A model generated the notes under the pieces. That model saw only the letters and a program-made list of their open reading frames with translations. It made no database searches and had not been told where the DNA came from. Source: Paguma larvata (taxonomy: Eukaryota > Chordata > Mammalia > Carnivora > Viverridae). From it: a DNA stretch of 64,000 nucleotides. The translations under genes and the position numbers were made by a program. Each line of letters begins with the position of its first letter. The stretch's first letter is position 1. This document shows positions 35,830 through 47,025 of the stretch, one piece after another. The DNA lies in NCBI GenBank assembly GCA_030068075.1, contig CM057826.1, positions 51,417,116 through 51,481,115 on the forward strand, given 5' to 3'.

Positions 35830-36792
35830 TCATAGGGTGCCCCTCAGGATCTCTTGTAATGCTGGCTTATTTGTGATGAATTCTTTCAGTTTTTGTTTGT
35901 TGGGGAAAACCTTGATCTCTCCTTCTATTCTGAATGGCAGGCTAGCCAGATACAGGATTCTTGATTGCATATCCTTCCTGCTCATCACGTTGAAGATATC
36001 CTGCCATTCCTTTCTGGCTTGCCAAGTTTCTGTAAGTAAGTCTGCTACAACCCTTAAGTGTTTGCCTTTGTATGTTAAGTCCCTTTTTTCCCTAGTTGCT
36101 TTCAGGATTCTCTCTCTGTATTTATATTTTGCCAGTTTCACTATGATGTGTCTTGCAGATGATCTATTCAAGTTACGTCTGAGGAGAGTTCTCTGTGCCT
36201 CCTGGATTTCCATGCCCGTTTCCTTCTTCATGTTGGGGAAGTTCTCAGCAATGATTTGTTCAAGTACCCCTTTGATTCCCTCCTCTCTCTCTTCTTCCTC
36301 TGGAATTCCTATGATACGGATATTGTTTCATTTGAGTGCATCACTCAGCTCTCGAATTCTCCTCTCCTGTTCCTGGATCAGCTTCTCACTCCTTTCATCT
36401 GCTTCCGCTTTTCCCATAATTTTATCTTCTAATTCACTTACTCTCTCTTCTGCCTCTTCAATCCCTGCTGTTGCTGCTTCCAATTTGCTTTGTACTTTAT
36501 TCAAGGCCTTTTTTAATTCCTCCTGACGGTTTTTAAGTTCCTTGAACTCTGCCACTTGGGACCCCTTGCTTTCATCTATGCTTTTTTCAAGCCCAGAAAT
36601 TAGTTTTATGACTATCATTCTGTATTCATGCTCTATTTGTTGCTTATATCTGTTTTCATCAATTCTTGAGCTGTCACTACTGCCTGTAGATTCTTTTGAG
36701 GAGAATTCTTCCCTTTTGTCATTTTGGCTAGGTGTGTTTTGGATTGTTTCTTGGAGTTGTCCTGGAAAGGAAAACAGACTGGAGCTCTCCAA
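35830..36792 (-). pseudogene. L1 ORF1 remnant with one internal stop
   Basis: ORF1p is the trimeric RNA-binding chaperone of L1. One frame runs from the 5' break to the normal end at 35830, about 320 codons, broken only by a TGA at 36328-36330 (possibly a decayed CGA). The amino-terminal part is rich in Glu/Lys with coiled-coil character (residues ~75-150). The RRM and carboxy-terminal domain follow, with ARHIIVKLAKYKYRERIL and EFITNKPALQEIL. No ATG is visible at the 5' end; the first codons come from sequence beyond the L1 break. Confidence 0.88.
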
Positions 36793-36870
36793 ACCCTGTC
36801 CTTTTGGGTTTATAAGGATATAACATAGGCTTCATAACAGAGGCACAAGTGATTAAACCATTGCCTGCTG
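36777..36870. other. Unassigned spacer between two L1s
   Basis: gagctctccaaaccctgtccttttggg to ctgctggtccc does not match the 5'UTR at 1-1317. It may be flanking DNA, a different L1 5'UTR type or older repeat debris. Confidence 0.5.
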
Positions 36871-38213
36871 GTCCCTTTTTTTTTTTTTTTTTTTGAGCAT
36901 TTTATGGATTTATTGTGGATTTATTTTTATGTTTGTATTTAAATTCTAGTTAGTTAACATATAGTGTAATATTGGTTTCAGGAGTAGAACTCAGTGATTC
37001 ATCACTAACACCCAGTGCTCATCACAAGTATCCCACTCTTCACTAATTCATCCACCTCCCCTCCAAAAACTCTCAGTTTGTTCTCTATAGTTAAAAGTCT
37101 CTTATGATTTGCCTCTCTTTTTTCCCCTTCTCCTATGTTTATCTGTGTTGTTTTTTAAATTCCACATATGAGAGAAATCATATGGTATTTGTCTTTCTCT
37201 AACTGACATTTCTTTTAGCATAATACACTCTAGCTCTATCCACATAGTTGCAAATGCCAAGATTTCATTCAGTTTGAGAGCTGAATAATATTTCATTGTG
37301 TATATATACCATATCTTCTTTATCTATTCATCTGTTGTTAGAAGTTTGGGCTCTTTCCATAATTTGGCTGTTGTTGATAAAGTTGCTATAAACATTGAGG
37401 TGCGTGTGCCCGTTAAAATCAGTTATTCGTATTCTTTGGGTAAATACCCAGTAGTGCAATTACTAGGTCATAGGGTAGTTTTATTTTTAACTTCCTGAGG
37501 AATCTCCATGCTATTTTCCAGAGTGGCTGTATTAATTTGCATCCTCACCAACAGTGTAAGAGGATTCTCCTTTCTCCACGTTCTCCTCAATATCTGTTAT
37601 TTCCTCTGTTGTTAATTTTAGCCATTCTCACAGGTGTGAGGAGGTATCTCATTGTTATTTTGATTTGTATTTCCCTGTTGATGAGTGATGTTGAGCATTT
37701 TTTCAAGTGTCTGTTAGCTAGCTGGATGTCTTCTTTGGAGAAATGTCTGTTCACGTCTTCTGCCGATTTCTTAAATGGATTATTTATTCTTTGGTTATTG
37801 TGTTTGATAAGTTCTTTATAGATTTTGCATACTAACCTTTTATCAGACATGGCATTTGCAAATATCTTCTTCCATTCTGTAGGTTGCCTTTCAGTTTTGT
37901 TGATTGTTTCCTTTACTGTGCAGGAGCTTTTTATCTTGATGAAATCCCAATACTTTATTTTTGCTTTTGTTTCCCTTGCCTCCGAAGACATGTCTAGCAA
38001 GAAGTTGCTCTGGCTGAGGTCAAGGAGGTTGCTGCCTGTTTTCTCCTTTAGGATTTTGAGGGTTTCCTGTCTCACATTTAGGTCTTTCATCCTAAAATCT
38101 ATTTTGAATATACTTTCGTGTATGGTGTAAGAAAGTAGTCCAGTTTCATTCTTCTGTATGTTCCTGTACAGTTTTCTCAACACCATTTGTTGAAGAGACT
38201 GTCTTTTTTCCAA
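36871..38213 (-). mobile_element. Older carnivore L1, 5'-truncated, minus strand
   Basis: A 3' T-run at about 36874-36893 leads into taaattctagttagttaacatatagtgtaatattgg, then cacccagtgctcatcacaag, then the ORF2 end to caccatttgttgaagagactgtc. The remnant frame at 37587-38213 (208 codons) covers the region after the RT. It encodes no complete domain. Confidence 0.92.
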
Positions 38214-39679
38214 CTACATTAACCTTTCAAAGGAATTGCTTTAAGAACACGTTATTTTAACCTTAATGTACACGACAACAAGAAACAAAAAAATACTGTC
38301 ATAATGAAAACATTCAGATGAAGAATTGCTGCCCTTAAGCAACTCACAGAATGTTACCATCAGGTTTTGCAAAACAATAAATATTTGATATGTCTTTTAG
38401 ATCCACTACTGAAGTATTTTTATGAACAATGATATTGAACCTTAACACTCCTATGCTTATTTGAGCTACTGATTAATAACTTATTAATTTTAATAACAAA
38501 AGCTTACAGATTGTTGACATACATGAAGGAAAATTAACATTAAACATGAGAGATCTTTCTTAAATGACGCATTGTTTAAATAACCAGACTTGTTTTAATT
38601 AGCATTTTTATTGCATGTTTATTTAAACCAGACAAGGGAATAATTAACGTACAGGCTATTGAACCAGTTTTCTGCAGAGTTTAGAGAAAGAGTGGACTCC
38701 TACATTAACCAGAGTGGAAAAACATGATAACTATCTTGCTAATCGTCATACTTTACTCTGAAATTATGAGTCAAAATTGTAATGCACACCTTCCTATTGT
38801 ACTTTATTAAAAACTACATTCTTCTATTTTCCCATGCCATATCTTCAAGGAGATTCTAATGTCATTGGAGAAATTGGAGTGTACATAGTAGGATCCCACA
38901 ATCTGGCTTAAGGCAGTACATGAGCAAGCATTATGTTTTAAGGATTAAATATCAGAGTTCACACAATTCCAAGACTGAATGTATCCACACACACAAACAC
39001 ATGTCCCTGCAGCTGAAGCCCTCTGGAGAACACATTTCCTCCTAGAAATAGAAGTTATCAACAGATCTTTCAAACATTCTAAGGACAATATAATTAGTAA
39101 CAATAAAAGATACATAACTCATCAATAATTTAACAATTAACTGTTCATACGCAAATTTTAATATTGAGCATCTTTTAGAGCAAGTTATATGGAAGACTTT
39201 TTTTCTAGAAGGAAGACTCCAAATGTGTCTATACCAAAGCAGAAAGAAACAAAGAAATTTAATCCATTGCTGTGTTTACAACTTTTAATAACTGGAATCT
39301 TGAAGAAAGAAAATATTTTTGGTTTACCCTAAGTTTTGAGCATATTTGCCATGAATCACTGAGTACCTATAGTCAAATTTGATCTTTTGCACCCTAATTG
39401 ACATGCATATTTATTTATATCTAAGGTAACCACAAAAATAATATCATCTAAAACTGATCCATCATAATAATAATTCATGATTAATATTTTGTCAAAAAAG
39501 ACATTGAGTTATACCTATTATAACTATAGTGAAAAGCTTATTCACACAAATGAAAGACAAAAAAACAACATAATCATCTACTCCTATAAAGATTTCTAAA
39601 TTTATTAAAGATAATAATATCTTAATATTAACAAACCTACAAAAATCCAAAGTGATTCAGATGTTCACTTGTAGGCTAA
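38214..39679. other. Unassigned AT-rich DNA
   Basis: About 1.5 kb with no reading frame, repeat or RNA gene that I can support. Confidence 0.5.
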
Positions 39680-40110
39680 ACATCCGCAAATAAAAACCAG
39701 AGCTACTTTAAAAGGCAACAATAGACTCTACTCAAGACTGTTGCAATAGGGGAAAGGAGACACAGTATTGAACCAGGCTCAATTCCAAACACAGCTGGGA
39801 CAGGTGGAAATTTATAGACAAGGATCAGAGTTGGGGGAAGCAGATGAAAAATTCCTAAGAGGAAACATCAGAGAGAAAGGATTCTGGCTGGGCTGAGCTG
39901 ACATGAGTCTGCTGAAGACAGGCCAAGCTGATTGGACATCACCCACAGGATGGCGGAATGGAACATGAGGAACTGATCAGATAGAAGAAGTGATCTAATT
40001 TTGAGCATTGGGAGCTCCTGCTAACCTGACTTGGCAGGATCTTGCTACAACTGGATTTTACAAGGAGGTACACAGATGTGCCCAGGAGAAGGTTCAGGAG
40101 CCTAACTAAA
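39680..40110. repeat. Possible old LTR-type repeat, not assigned
   Basis: This G+C-richer block (actctactcaagactgttgcaataggggaaagg, cagctgggacaggtggaaatttatagac, aggcctaagctgattgg-like strings) resembles interspersed-repeat sequence of LTR type. I cannot name the family. Confidence 0.35.
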
Positions 40111-40424
40111 GCTTGGGTAAGCAAAGAATGTGTCAACATAAACATAGATGATTTTAGAATACACACTGTAATGATGTCCAATCCCTACATGATCATTTTC
40201 CTAATCAACTCTAGTTTCAAAAGTTCTAAGTGTGAACAAACTCATCAGTGGGGTTTAAAAGAAGAAACTGGTTTTTGTTGCATAATTGTGACCACATGGA
40301 AACTTATTCTAAGCATGTTTTCAAAGTCCAAAACTATAAAGAGGCTAATAAAGTTTTTCAGAAATTTTAATAATAAAATTCCATTATCAATATTCGCAAA
40401 AGACATACTGGCCTCAGCACAAGT
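40111..40424. other. Unassigned DNA
   Basis: No repeat is recognised. It forms the first half of a 199-codon frame (40042-40641) that has no ATG start and ends in L2 sequence, so I do not call it a gene. Confidence 0.45.
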
Positions 40425-40855
40425 CCCTGAGCCCTGGGAGCAAGCCTCCACCTTAGAGCCCTTTGCATTTGCTGTTTCCCTTACTTTGAACTCCTTCTGC
40501 CCAGGTATCTGGATGTTTCCCTCTCTCACTTCCTTCAACTCTCCACTCAAAAATCACTTCTCAGTGGGGCCTTTCCTGACCACTCCACATAAAATAAGTA
40601 TCATGCCTCCCCAAAAGGAGCAGATCTTCTTATCTCCCTGATTTTGGTTTATTTTAGTCCAGAACACTAGTCACTACCTGACACACTTTGTGTTTACTTG
40701 GTTATTTATTTTATGTCTCCATTTCCATTCCAAATAAAAGCATGATCAATAAGGGTAAAGACTACTCAGTCACTGTTATATCTCCAGTAATTAGAATGGT
40801 GCCTGCTCCATAATACATGCTCAACAATTTCCATTAAATGATTAGCTAAATGCTG
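40425..40855 (+). mobile_element. LINE-2 3' end, plus strand
   Basis: ccctttgcatttgctgtttccctt, aaaaatcacttctcagtggggcctttcctgaccactcc and gaatggtgcctgctccataatacatgctcaacaattt follow the L2 ORF2 tail and 3'UTR closely. It is one of the better-kept L2 copies here. Confidence 0.88.
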
Positions 40856-41885
40856 CCAGATTACCCTCCCAAAACACTGTAGCAATCACTGTTCTGCAAT
40901 ATGTAAAAATAATGGCAATTGCTTTCCTATATTTTCACCAACACTAGACATTATCTATTTCTTATTTATTTATTCTCAAGAGAATAGGTGTAGATTTTAT
41001 AAAATGAAACATCAAATTCTAATTTATAATCAAAAAAATGTATTTAACACATGTTGATATGTTCCTACGTGACACCCTATACAGAATGGAACCAAAAACA
41101 ATGCAGATAAAATTTCAGAGTTAATATTCTCAATTTTTCATGCTCATGCTTTTTAGCTCTAATAATTAAAATGCAAATAAAATACATCTCCAAGGGAATC
41201 TAAGACATTAATCCCTCCATTTCAAGAGAGCATCTTTCAGCCAGGACCGTCCTTCTGTGAAATAAGCAGCATCTCTTTTAGGTCTGAACAAAAGAAGGAG
41301 AAAAATGAGAGGATCTCTCATTATAACTGCGCTCTTGGAGGCCTTTCGAGAACATGTTTCGTGACAGATAAAGAAAATTCAGAGGCTGAGGCACTCTGGC
41401 GGATTTACAGGAGGTTTTAGCCTAGATCTACGTGAAAGATAAATATAACCGTGCAATGAAAAGAGGGATGTGGCAGAGATGAAACATCCTGCATGTGACA
41501 TGAAGACCCCAAGGAACAGTGATTCCAGGGATGCAAACTCAGCCTGTTCAACAGTCCTTGAGGACGTTTTAAAAGCACATCAGGCAACTGAAAGACCTAT
41601 ATGGAAATTGTCTTAGAATCCAAAACTATACAGTCTACACGCTGAAGTTTATAAGGCACAGGTTATCTTAAAAATTTCTTAGTGTTTCAAGATCATTGCC
41701 ACTCCCACTGTAAAAATTACAATGATAAGCCACTTGTTGAACAGTTCAGAATTAATAAAAATAATAGCATAAACCAAAATTAACATGACATTCTGCTATT
41801 TTTGTCATTATTTTCTGACATATTTAATAGAATTTTAAAAAGTAAAACAAATATCTTTCCAAATTGGAAGCTATAGATGTCCTAT
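40856..41885. other. Unassigned DNA
   Basis: No gene or named repeat is visible. taacatgacattctgctatttttgtc and its neighbours are AT-rich with no structure. Confidence 0.5.
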
Positions 41886-41901
41886 AAAAACTTAAAATAG
41901 G

Positions 41902-42107
41902 GGCACCTGGGTGGCTCAATCGGTTGAGCGTCCGACTTCGGCTCAGGTCATGATCTCGCTCATGGGTTCCAGCCCCGCATCGGGCTCTGTGCTAACAACT
42001 CAGAGCCTGGAGCCTGCTTCAGATTCTGTGTCTCCCTTTCTCTCTGCCCTTCCCCTGCTTATTCTCTCTCTCTCCCTCCCTCTCTCTCTCTCAAAATAAA
42101 AAATTAA
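41902..42107 (+). mobile_element. Young felid SINE, plus strand (first of three)
   Basis: gggcacctgggtggctcaatcgg to an AAAATAAAAAATTAA tail. A perfect 16-bp TSD, aaaaacttaaaatagg, lies at 41886-41901 and 42108-42123. Confidence 0.97.
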
Positions 42108-42144
42108 AAAAACTTAAAATAGGTGGGCTTACTTTAGAAATTAG

Positions 42145-42357
42145 GGGGTGCCTGGGTGGCTCAGTCGGTTAAGCGGCCGACTTCAGCTCAGGTCATGATC
42201 TCACGGTCTGTGAGTTCGAGCCCCGCGTGGGGCTCTGTGCTGATGGCTCAGAGCCTGGAGCCTGCTTCACATTCCATGTCTCCCTCTTTCTCTGTCTCTC
42301 CCCCACTCATGCTCTGTCTCTCTGGGTCTCAAAAATAAAATAAACATTAAAAAAAAA
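42145..42357 (+). mobile_element. Young felid SINE, plus strand (second of three)
   Basis: ggggtgcctgggtggctcagtcgg to an AACATTAAAAAAAAA tail, near consensus. The 9-bp TSD agaaattag lies at 42136-42144 and 42358-42366. It begins only about 20 bp after the TSD of the previous SINE. Confidence 0.97.
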
Positions 42358-42687
42358 AGAAATTAGCCAAATTCCCCATTTGGAGGTAGAAGTGAAGTTG
42401 GAGGTAAAGTAAAAATAATAATAATAATTAATTAAATACTGCCAGATTACAGAAGACTTGGATCATTTCAGTGATGTTGCCAACAGATGGTAAATGCAAG
42501 ACAATGAAGATAATGCCAAAATAATTACTTCTCAAACCAGGAGCCAAACTAGGAATGTATTCTCTGAGAAATGATCATTCTGCTGCCTGCTCAGGAAAAA
42601 GACACACACACAAACACAAATATTAGGAGGAAAGTAATCAAATCTATAGAAATAAAGGAAAAGCACTAAGGTGAAAAGTATTCTAGT

Positions 42688-42867
42688 AGAGGGGGCTGCC
42701 TGGGTGGCTCAATCAGTTAGGGGTCTGACTTTGGATCAGGTCATGATCTCATGGTTTATGAATTCAAGCCCCATGTTCCAGATTCTCTGTCCCCCCTCTC
42801 TCTCTGCACCTCCCTAATCATTCTCTCTCAATCTCTCTCACTCTTTCAAAAATAAACATTAAAAAAA
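42688..42867 (+). mobile_element. Felid SINE, plus strand (third of three)
   Basis: ggggctgcctgggtggctcaatcag; the middle (gggctctgtgctgacagctcagagcc part) is missing. Tail AAATAAACATTAAAAAAA. The TSD tattctagt / tattttagt lies at 42679-42687 and 42868-42876. Confidence 0.95.
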
Positions 42868-42919
42868 TATTTTAGTGTATGGAAAAGAAGATGGGAAGGA
42901 ATATTTTAAATATGCCAAT

Positions 42920-43012
42920 TAATAGTAAAATTCAATGAAGGTAATTTAAGAGTAATAGTAAAATTCAATGAAGGTAATTTAAGAGTAATAGTAAAATTCA
43001 ATGAAGGTAATT
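42920..43012. repeat. 33-bp tandem repeat, 2.8 copies
   Basis: The unit taatagtaaaattcaatg + aaggtaatttaagag starts at 42920, 42953 and 42986. The copies are identical over their length, which implies recent duplication. The third stops after ggtaatt. It lies outside any transposon I can name. Confidence 0.97.
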
Positions 43013-43029
43013 GCACACGTTTTCAAAGC

Positions 43030-43250
43030 AGTGTGCAAGGCCTTATGCTATGTCTTTTTACAGGTATATTCCTATTCAACACACAGGAATGCTATGAACT
43101 TGATTTCATTACTACCCACATTTTGCAGAAGAGGAAACTGAGGAATAAATAAGTTAAATAATCTTCCCAAGGTCATACATGTTGTAAGTGGTAGAGCCAA
43201 GATTTATTACTAGGATTTCAGAGATCCTGCTCTTGGACATTAGATTCTGT
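43030..43250 (-). mobile_element. MIR, minus strand
   Basis: The plus strand reads cattttgcagaagaggaaactgagg, then ttcccaaggtcatacatg, then aagtggtagagccaagattt, the antisense MIR core. This is a clear match. Confidence 0.87.
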
Positions 43251-43599
43251 ATCAGGTCAAATATTACATGTAAACACTCAAAAGGCAGCTTAACTTTCTG
43301 TTTGGAGGCAACTCAACTATGTAAGCCTGGTTACACTATGACAATGTTACACTGCTCCTACAGATTTAAAGATTCACGGATTCAAATATTTGAATAGCAC
43401 TAACTATACCACAAGCACCCTCTGAGGCACCAGAACAATGACAACTTAATTTCAGCTCAAGAAGTTCTTGGAGCCTACCAGGAATAAGAAAAATATGGAA
43501 ACAAATCTTTACAATGCAACACAGGAAGTGACACCCTAGGAGATATATTCAAAGCAAAGAACAATTGCAGACTTACCACAGGTTTCTACTGCATTTTCG
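43251..43599. other. Unassigned DNA
   Basis: No feature can be supported. The first bases of the following L1 may reach into it. Confidence 0.45.
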
Positions 43600-46078
43600 T
43601 CTCAGACAGGAAAAAGAAAATGGGAAGGACAAAAGGATAAGAATGAAATAATGGCTGAAAATTACCCAAGCATGAGGAAGGATTTGGATATTCAAATTCA
43701 TGAAGATAACACGTTACACTAAAATGTCAATTCAAAGCTATCTTCTCCAAGACACAATAAAATAAAATTTTCTAAATCAAAGACAAACAGAATTTTAAAA
43801 GAAGCAAGAGAAAGCAACTATATTTCAAATTAGGGAACCCCCATAAAGTTACTGGCAGATTTCTCAGCAGAGCCCTTGCATACTAACAGAGAAAGGGATA
43901 ATATATTCTAAGTGGTGAAAGAAAAAAACCACCAACCAAAAATACTTTGCCCAGCAAAGTGGTCCTTCAGAAACAAAGGTGAGAAAAATACTTTCTCAAA
44001 CAAACAAAAGCAGAAGGAGTCATCACCAAGACATCTGCCTTACAAGAAATGCTGAAAGAAAATCTTTAAACTGAAATGAAAAGATGCTAACTAGTAACAT
44101 AAAAACATTAAAAAAAAAAAACACTGGTAAAGCCAAGTATACAGCAATTCATAATACTCTAATAATGTAATATGGTGGTGTATTAACTCCTTAACTCTAA
44201 CATAAAGGTTGAAGGTCAAAGTGAAAATAGCTAGAGCCACAATAATTTGTTAATGAATGTGCAATGCAAAGAGATATAAAGTGTTGCATCAAAACTATAA
44301 ATTGTGGAGGGGAATAAAAACCTGGGCTTTTTATATATAATTTAAGCTAGAGTTGTTATTAGCTTAAAGTAGACTGTTTTATCTATAAGATATTTCAAGT
44401 AAGCCTCAGGGTGACCACAGAACAAAAGCTTCCATGAAACAATGGAAAAGAAGAGAAAGAAATCAAAGTATACCTCTACAGGAAATCATCATTTCACAGA
44501 GGTAGACATCAAGAAAAAAAGGAACAGAGGACCTTTAAAACAAGAAAACAATTAATAAGATGACAAAGTCAGTCCTTACTTATCAATAATTATCTGAAAA
44601 GTAAATGGATAAAATCCTCCAAACAAAAAACATATAGTGGCTCAGAAAACCCAGAAATAAACCCACAATTATATGGTCAATTAATCTTTGACAGAAAAGG
44701 AATAAATGTACAATGAGAAAAAGACAGTCTCTTCAACAAATGGTGCTGGGAAAATTGGACAGCCACGTGCAAAAGAATGAAACTGGGTTTCACCATACAC
44801 AAAAATAAACTCAAAATGGATTGAAGACCTAGATGAGAGACTAAAACCATAAAAATACTCGAAGAGAGCACATGAAATAATTTCAGCACATGCAACAATT
44901 TCAGCAACATTTTTTTCCTAGATATTTCTCATAAGCAAGGGAAACAAGAGCAAAAATAAACTATTGTGAGTACATCAAAATAAAAAGCTTTTGCACAGCA
45001 GAGGAAACTATCAAGAAAGCAAAAAGACAACCTACTGAATGAGAGAAGATATTTACAAATGATATGTTTGAGGAGGGATTAATATCCAAAATACATGAAG
45101 AACTTACACAACTCAACACCAAAAAAACAATCCGAATAGAAAATGGGCAGAGAACCTGAATAGACATTTTTCCAAAGGAGACATGCAGATGGCCAACAGA
45201 CACATGAAACGATGCTCAACATCACTAGTCATCTCAGGAAAGTGCAAATAAAAACCACGATGAGATATCACCTCACACCTATTAGGTTGGCTAAAATCAA
45301 GAAGATAAGAAACAACAAGCATTGGCAAGGACATGGAGAAAAAGGGAACCCTGGTGTACTGTTGGTGAAAATGTACGGAGGTTCCTCAAAAAAAAAATCA
45401 AAAATAGAAATATCATATGATCCCATAATTCCACTATTGGGTATTTACCCAGGGAAAGTGAAAATACTAACTCATAGAGATATAAGCACCCTATGTTTAC
45501 TATACCATTATTTATAATAGCCAAGATATGGAAGCAACCTAAGTGTCCATCAATAGACAAATGAATAAATAAATGTGGTATAAATATACAATGGAATATT
45601 ATACAGCCATTAAAAAGGATGAGATCATGTCTTTTGAGACAACATGGATGGACCTAGAGGAATTAAGCTAAGTGAAATAAGTCAGACTGAGAAAGACAAA
45701 TACCATATGATTCCACTCATAAATGGAATTAAAAAATGAGTAAACAAACAAAAGCAGAATCAGAACTATAAATACAGAACACAACTGATGGTTGCCAAAG
45801 GGAAGATGAATGAGGGGTTGGGCAAAATGGGAGCAGGGTAAAGGGAGACACAGGCCTCCAGTTATGGAATGAGTAAGTCACAGGAATAAAAAGCAGAGCA
45901 TAAGGAATATGGTCAATGGTATTATAATGGCAATGCATGGGGACAGATGGTAGTTATTTTTGTGATGAGTATAGCATAATGTATAAATGTGTCACATCAC
46001 TAAGTTGTATATAACATTGTATGTCAACTATACATATATTATATACATAATAAAGGAAAAGAAAAAGAAAAAGGAAAA
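43600..46078 (+). mobile_element. Internally deleted L1 (ORF1 tail joined to ORF2 end), plus strand
   Basis: The ORF1 half (ctgaaaattacccaagcatgagg; ORF1 end near 44069) and the inter-ORF region reach the first codons of ORF2 (acttatcaataattatctgaaaag, tagtggctca). At about 44644-44650 the sequence jumps to the ORF2 late region (cccagaaataaacccaca). It then continues to the 3'UTR and a GAAAAA-rich tail at about 46050-46100. Measured against the L1 at 12.6-17.1 kb, about 2.5 kb is missing, including most of the endonuclease and all of the RT. Confidence 0.85.
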
Positions 46079-46109
46079 AAAGAAAAAGAAAAAAGAAAAC
46101 TATCAAGGT

Positions 46110-46440
46110 CATCAAAAACAAGTAAAGTCTGAAAAGCTGTCACAACCAAGAAGAGCCTAAGGAAACATGACAATTAAATGTAATATGGTACTCTGGATGA
46201 GATCCTGGAACAGAAAGAAGACAGGCAAAAACTAAGGAAATCTGATTAAAATTTGATCTTCAATTGGTAAGAATACATTAATGTTGGTTTACCAATCGGG
46301 CTAATATATCATATTATCTTAAGTTATTAATAACAGATGAAACCAGGTATGGGATATGTGGGAACTCTATACAGTCTTCACAACTTTTGTGTAAATCTAA
46401 AACTATTCTACAATTCTAAAGTTTACTAAAACTAAATGTC
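46110..46440 (+). mobile_element. L1M/L1ME-type 3'UTR, plus strand
   Basis: ggaaacatgacaattaaatgtaatatgg, gatcctggaacagaaagaag and gtgtaaatctaaaactattctac follow the 3'UTR of old L1ME-like elements. It may be the host into which the preceding L1 inserted. Confidence 0.65.
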
Positions 46441-46864
46441 ACAAGAAACTAAAAGAACTTGAAGAATGTAGGAAATACAATAAAATATTTTGACATTTAT
46501 GAAGTTTTTAGAAAGATAAATAGCATCCCCTGAATACATACCTCCAAATATTAAGCTAACCTAAAACTTCAGGCATGGGAAGATAATAATAAGATTGGAG
46601 CAACTTTTTAGCCAATTCCAAAGGGTAGAACTTCCGAAAAAAATAAACAACTCAAACAGAGTTTTAGGGCAAACCAATCTCACCTTCCTGAAGTGAATGG
46701 AATTGGTATTATTAAAGAATAAGATTGTGTCATTAAATGACTTTCCCTCAGTTTCTAGGAAGGCACTTTCTTATTTTTCTTACCAAAACATTCAAACTGA
46801 TGGGCCTGAAATGAATTTCCGAAGACTGAATGGACTAAGGTCAATTTTCACAGTTATCGGACAA
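46441..46864. other. Unassigned DNA
   Basis: No repeat or gene is visible. The frame at 46697-46894 has no recognised domain. Confidence 0.45.
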
Positions 46865-47025
46865 AATAGGATCATGGAATCTCAGAGCTGGTGAAATCAC
46901 CAAGGTTAACCCCTCATCTCTGACATGAGGAGGATCTGTGCATGGGAGATGAGGTGTCTTGTCCTACACAATATGTGTGGCTAGTGACTCAGTTGACTCT
47001 AGAGCCTCCAGGGCCATGCTTTCTC
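46865..47025. mobile_element. Possible MIR-related SINE
   Basis: gatcatggaatctcagagctggtgaaatcaccaaggttaacccctcatc resembles the antisense MIR-type theme agaatctcagagctggaaggg. It is diverged and tentative. Confidence 0.4.

Larger units (their letters stand above)
30986..36776 (-). mobile_element. Near full-length chimeric felid L1, minus strand
   Basis: The poly(A) (plus-strand T-run) is at 30988-30998, followed leftward-to-rightward by the 3'UTR, the ORF2 end, the rest of ORF2 and ORF1. The match to the first L1 stops at 36776 (aggaaaacagactg), so the 5'UTR is missing. ORF2's 3' region is present twice: 31633-32152 and 32153-32685. The first copy shares variants with the young L1 at 24 kb; the second is a different subtype. 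A SINE interrupts at 34888-35103. No convincing TSD was found. Confidence 0.9.

Noticed and set aside
35807..36526. 239-codon plus-strand frame, the longest in the window
   Set aside because: It is antisense to L1 ORF1; the open frame results from the purine-rich ORF1 codons, not from a gene.
40042..40641. 199-codon open frame, the second longest unassigned frame in the window
   Set aside because: It lacks an ATG start, has no recognised domain, and its second half is LINE-2 sequence in an arbitrary frame; a 101-codon antisense frame overlaps it.
42911..43015. Direct repeats considered as a CRISPR-like array
   Set aside because: The repeats are contiguous with no unique spacers, in a mammalian genome; it is a minisatellite.
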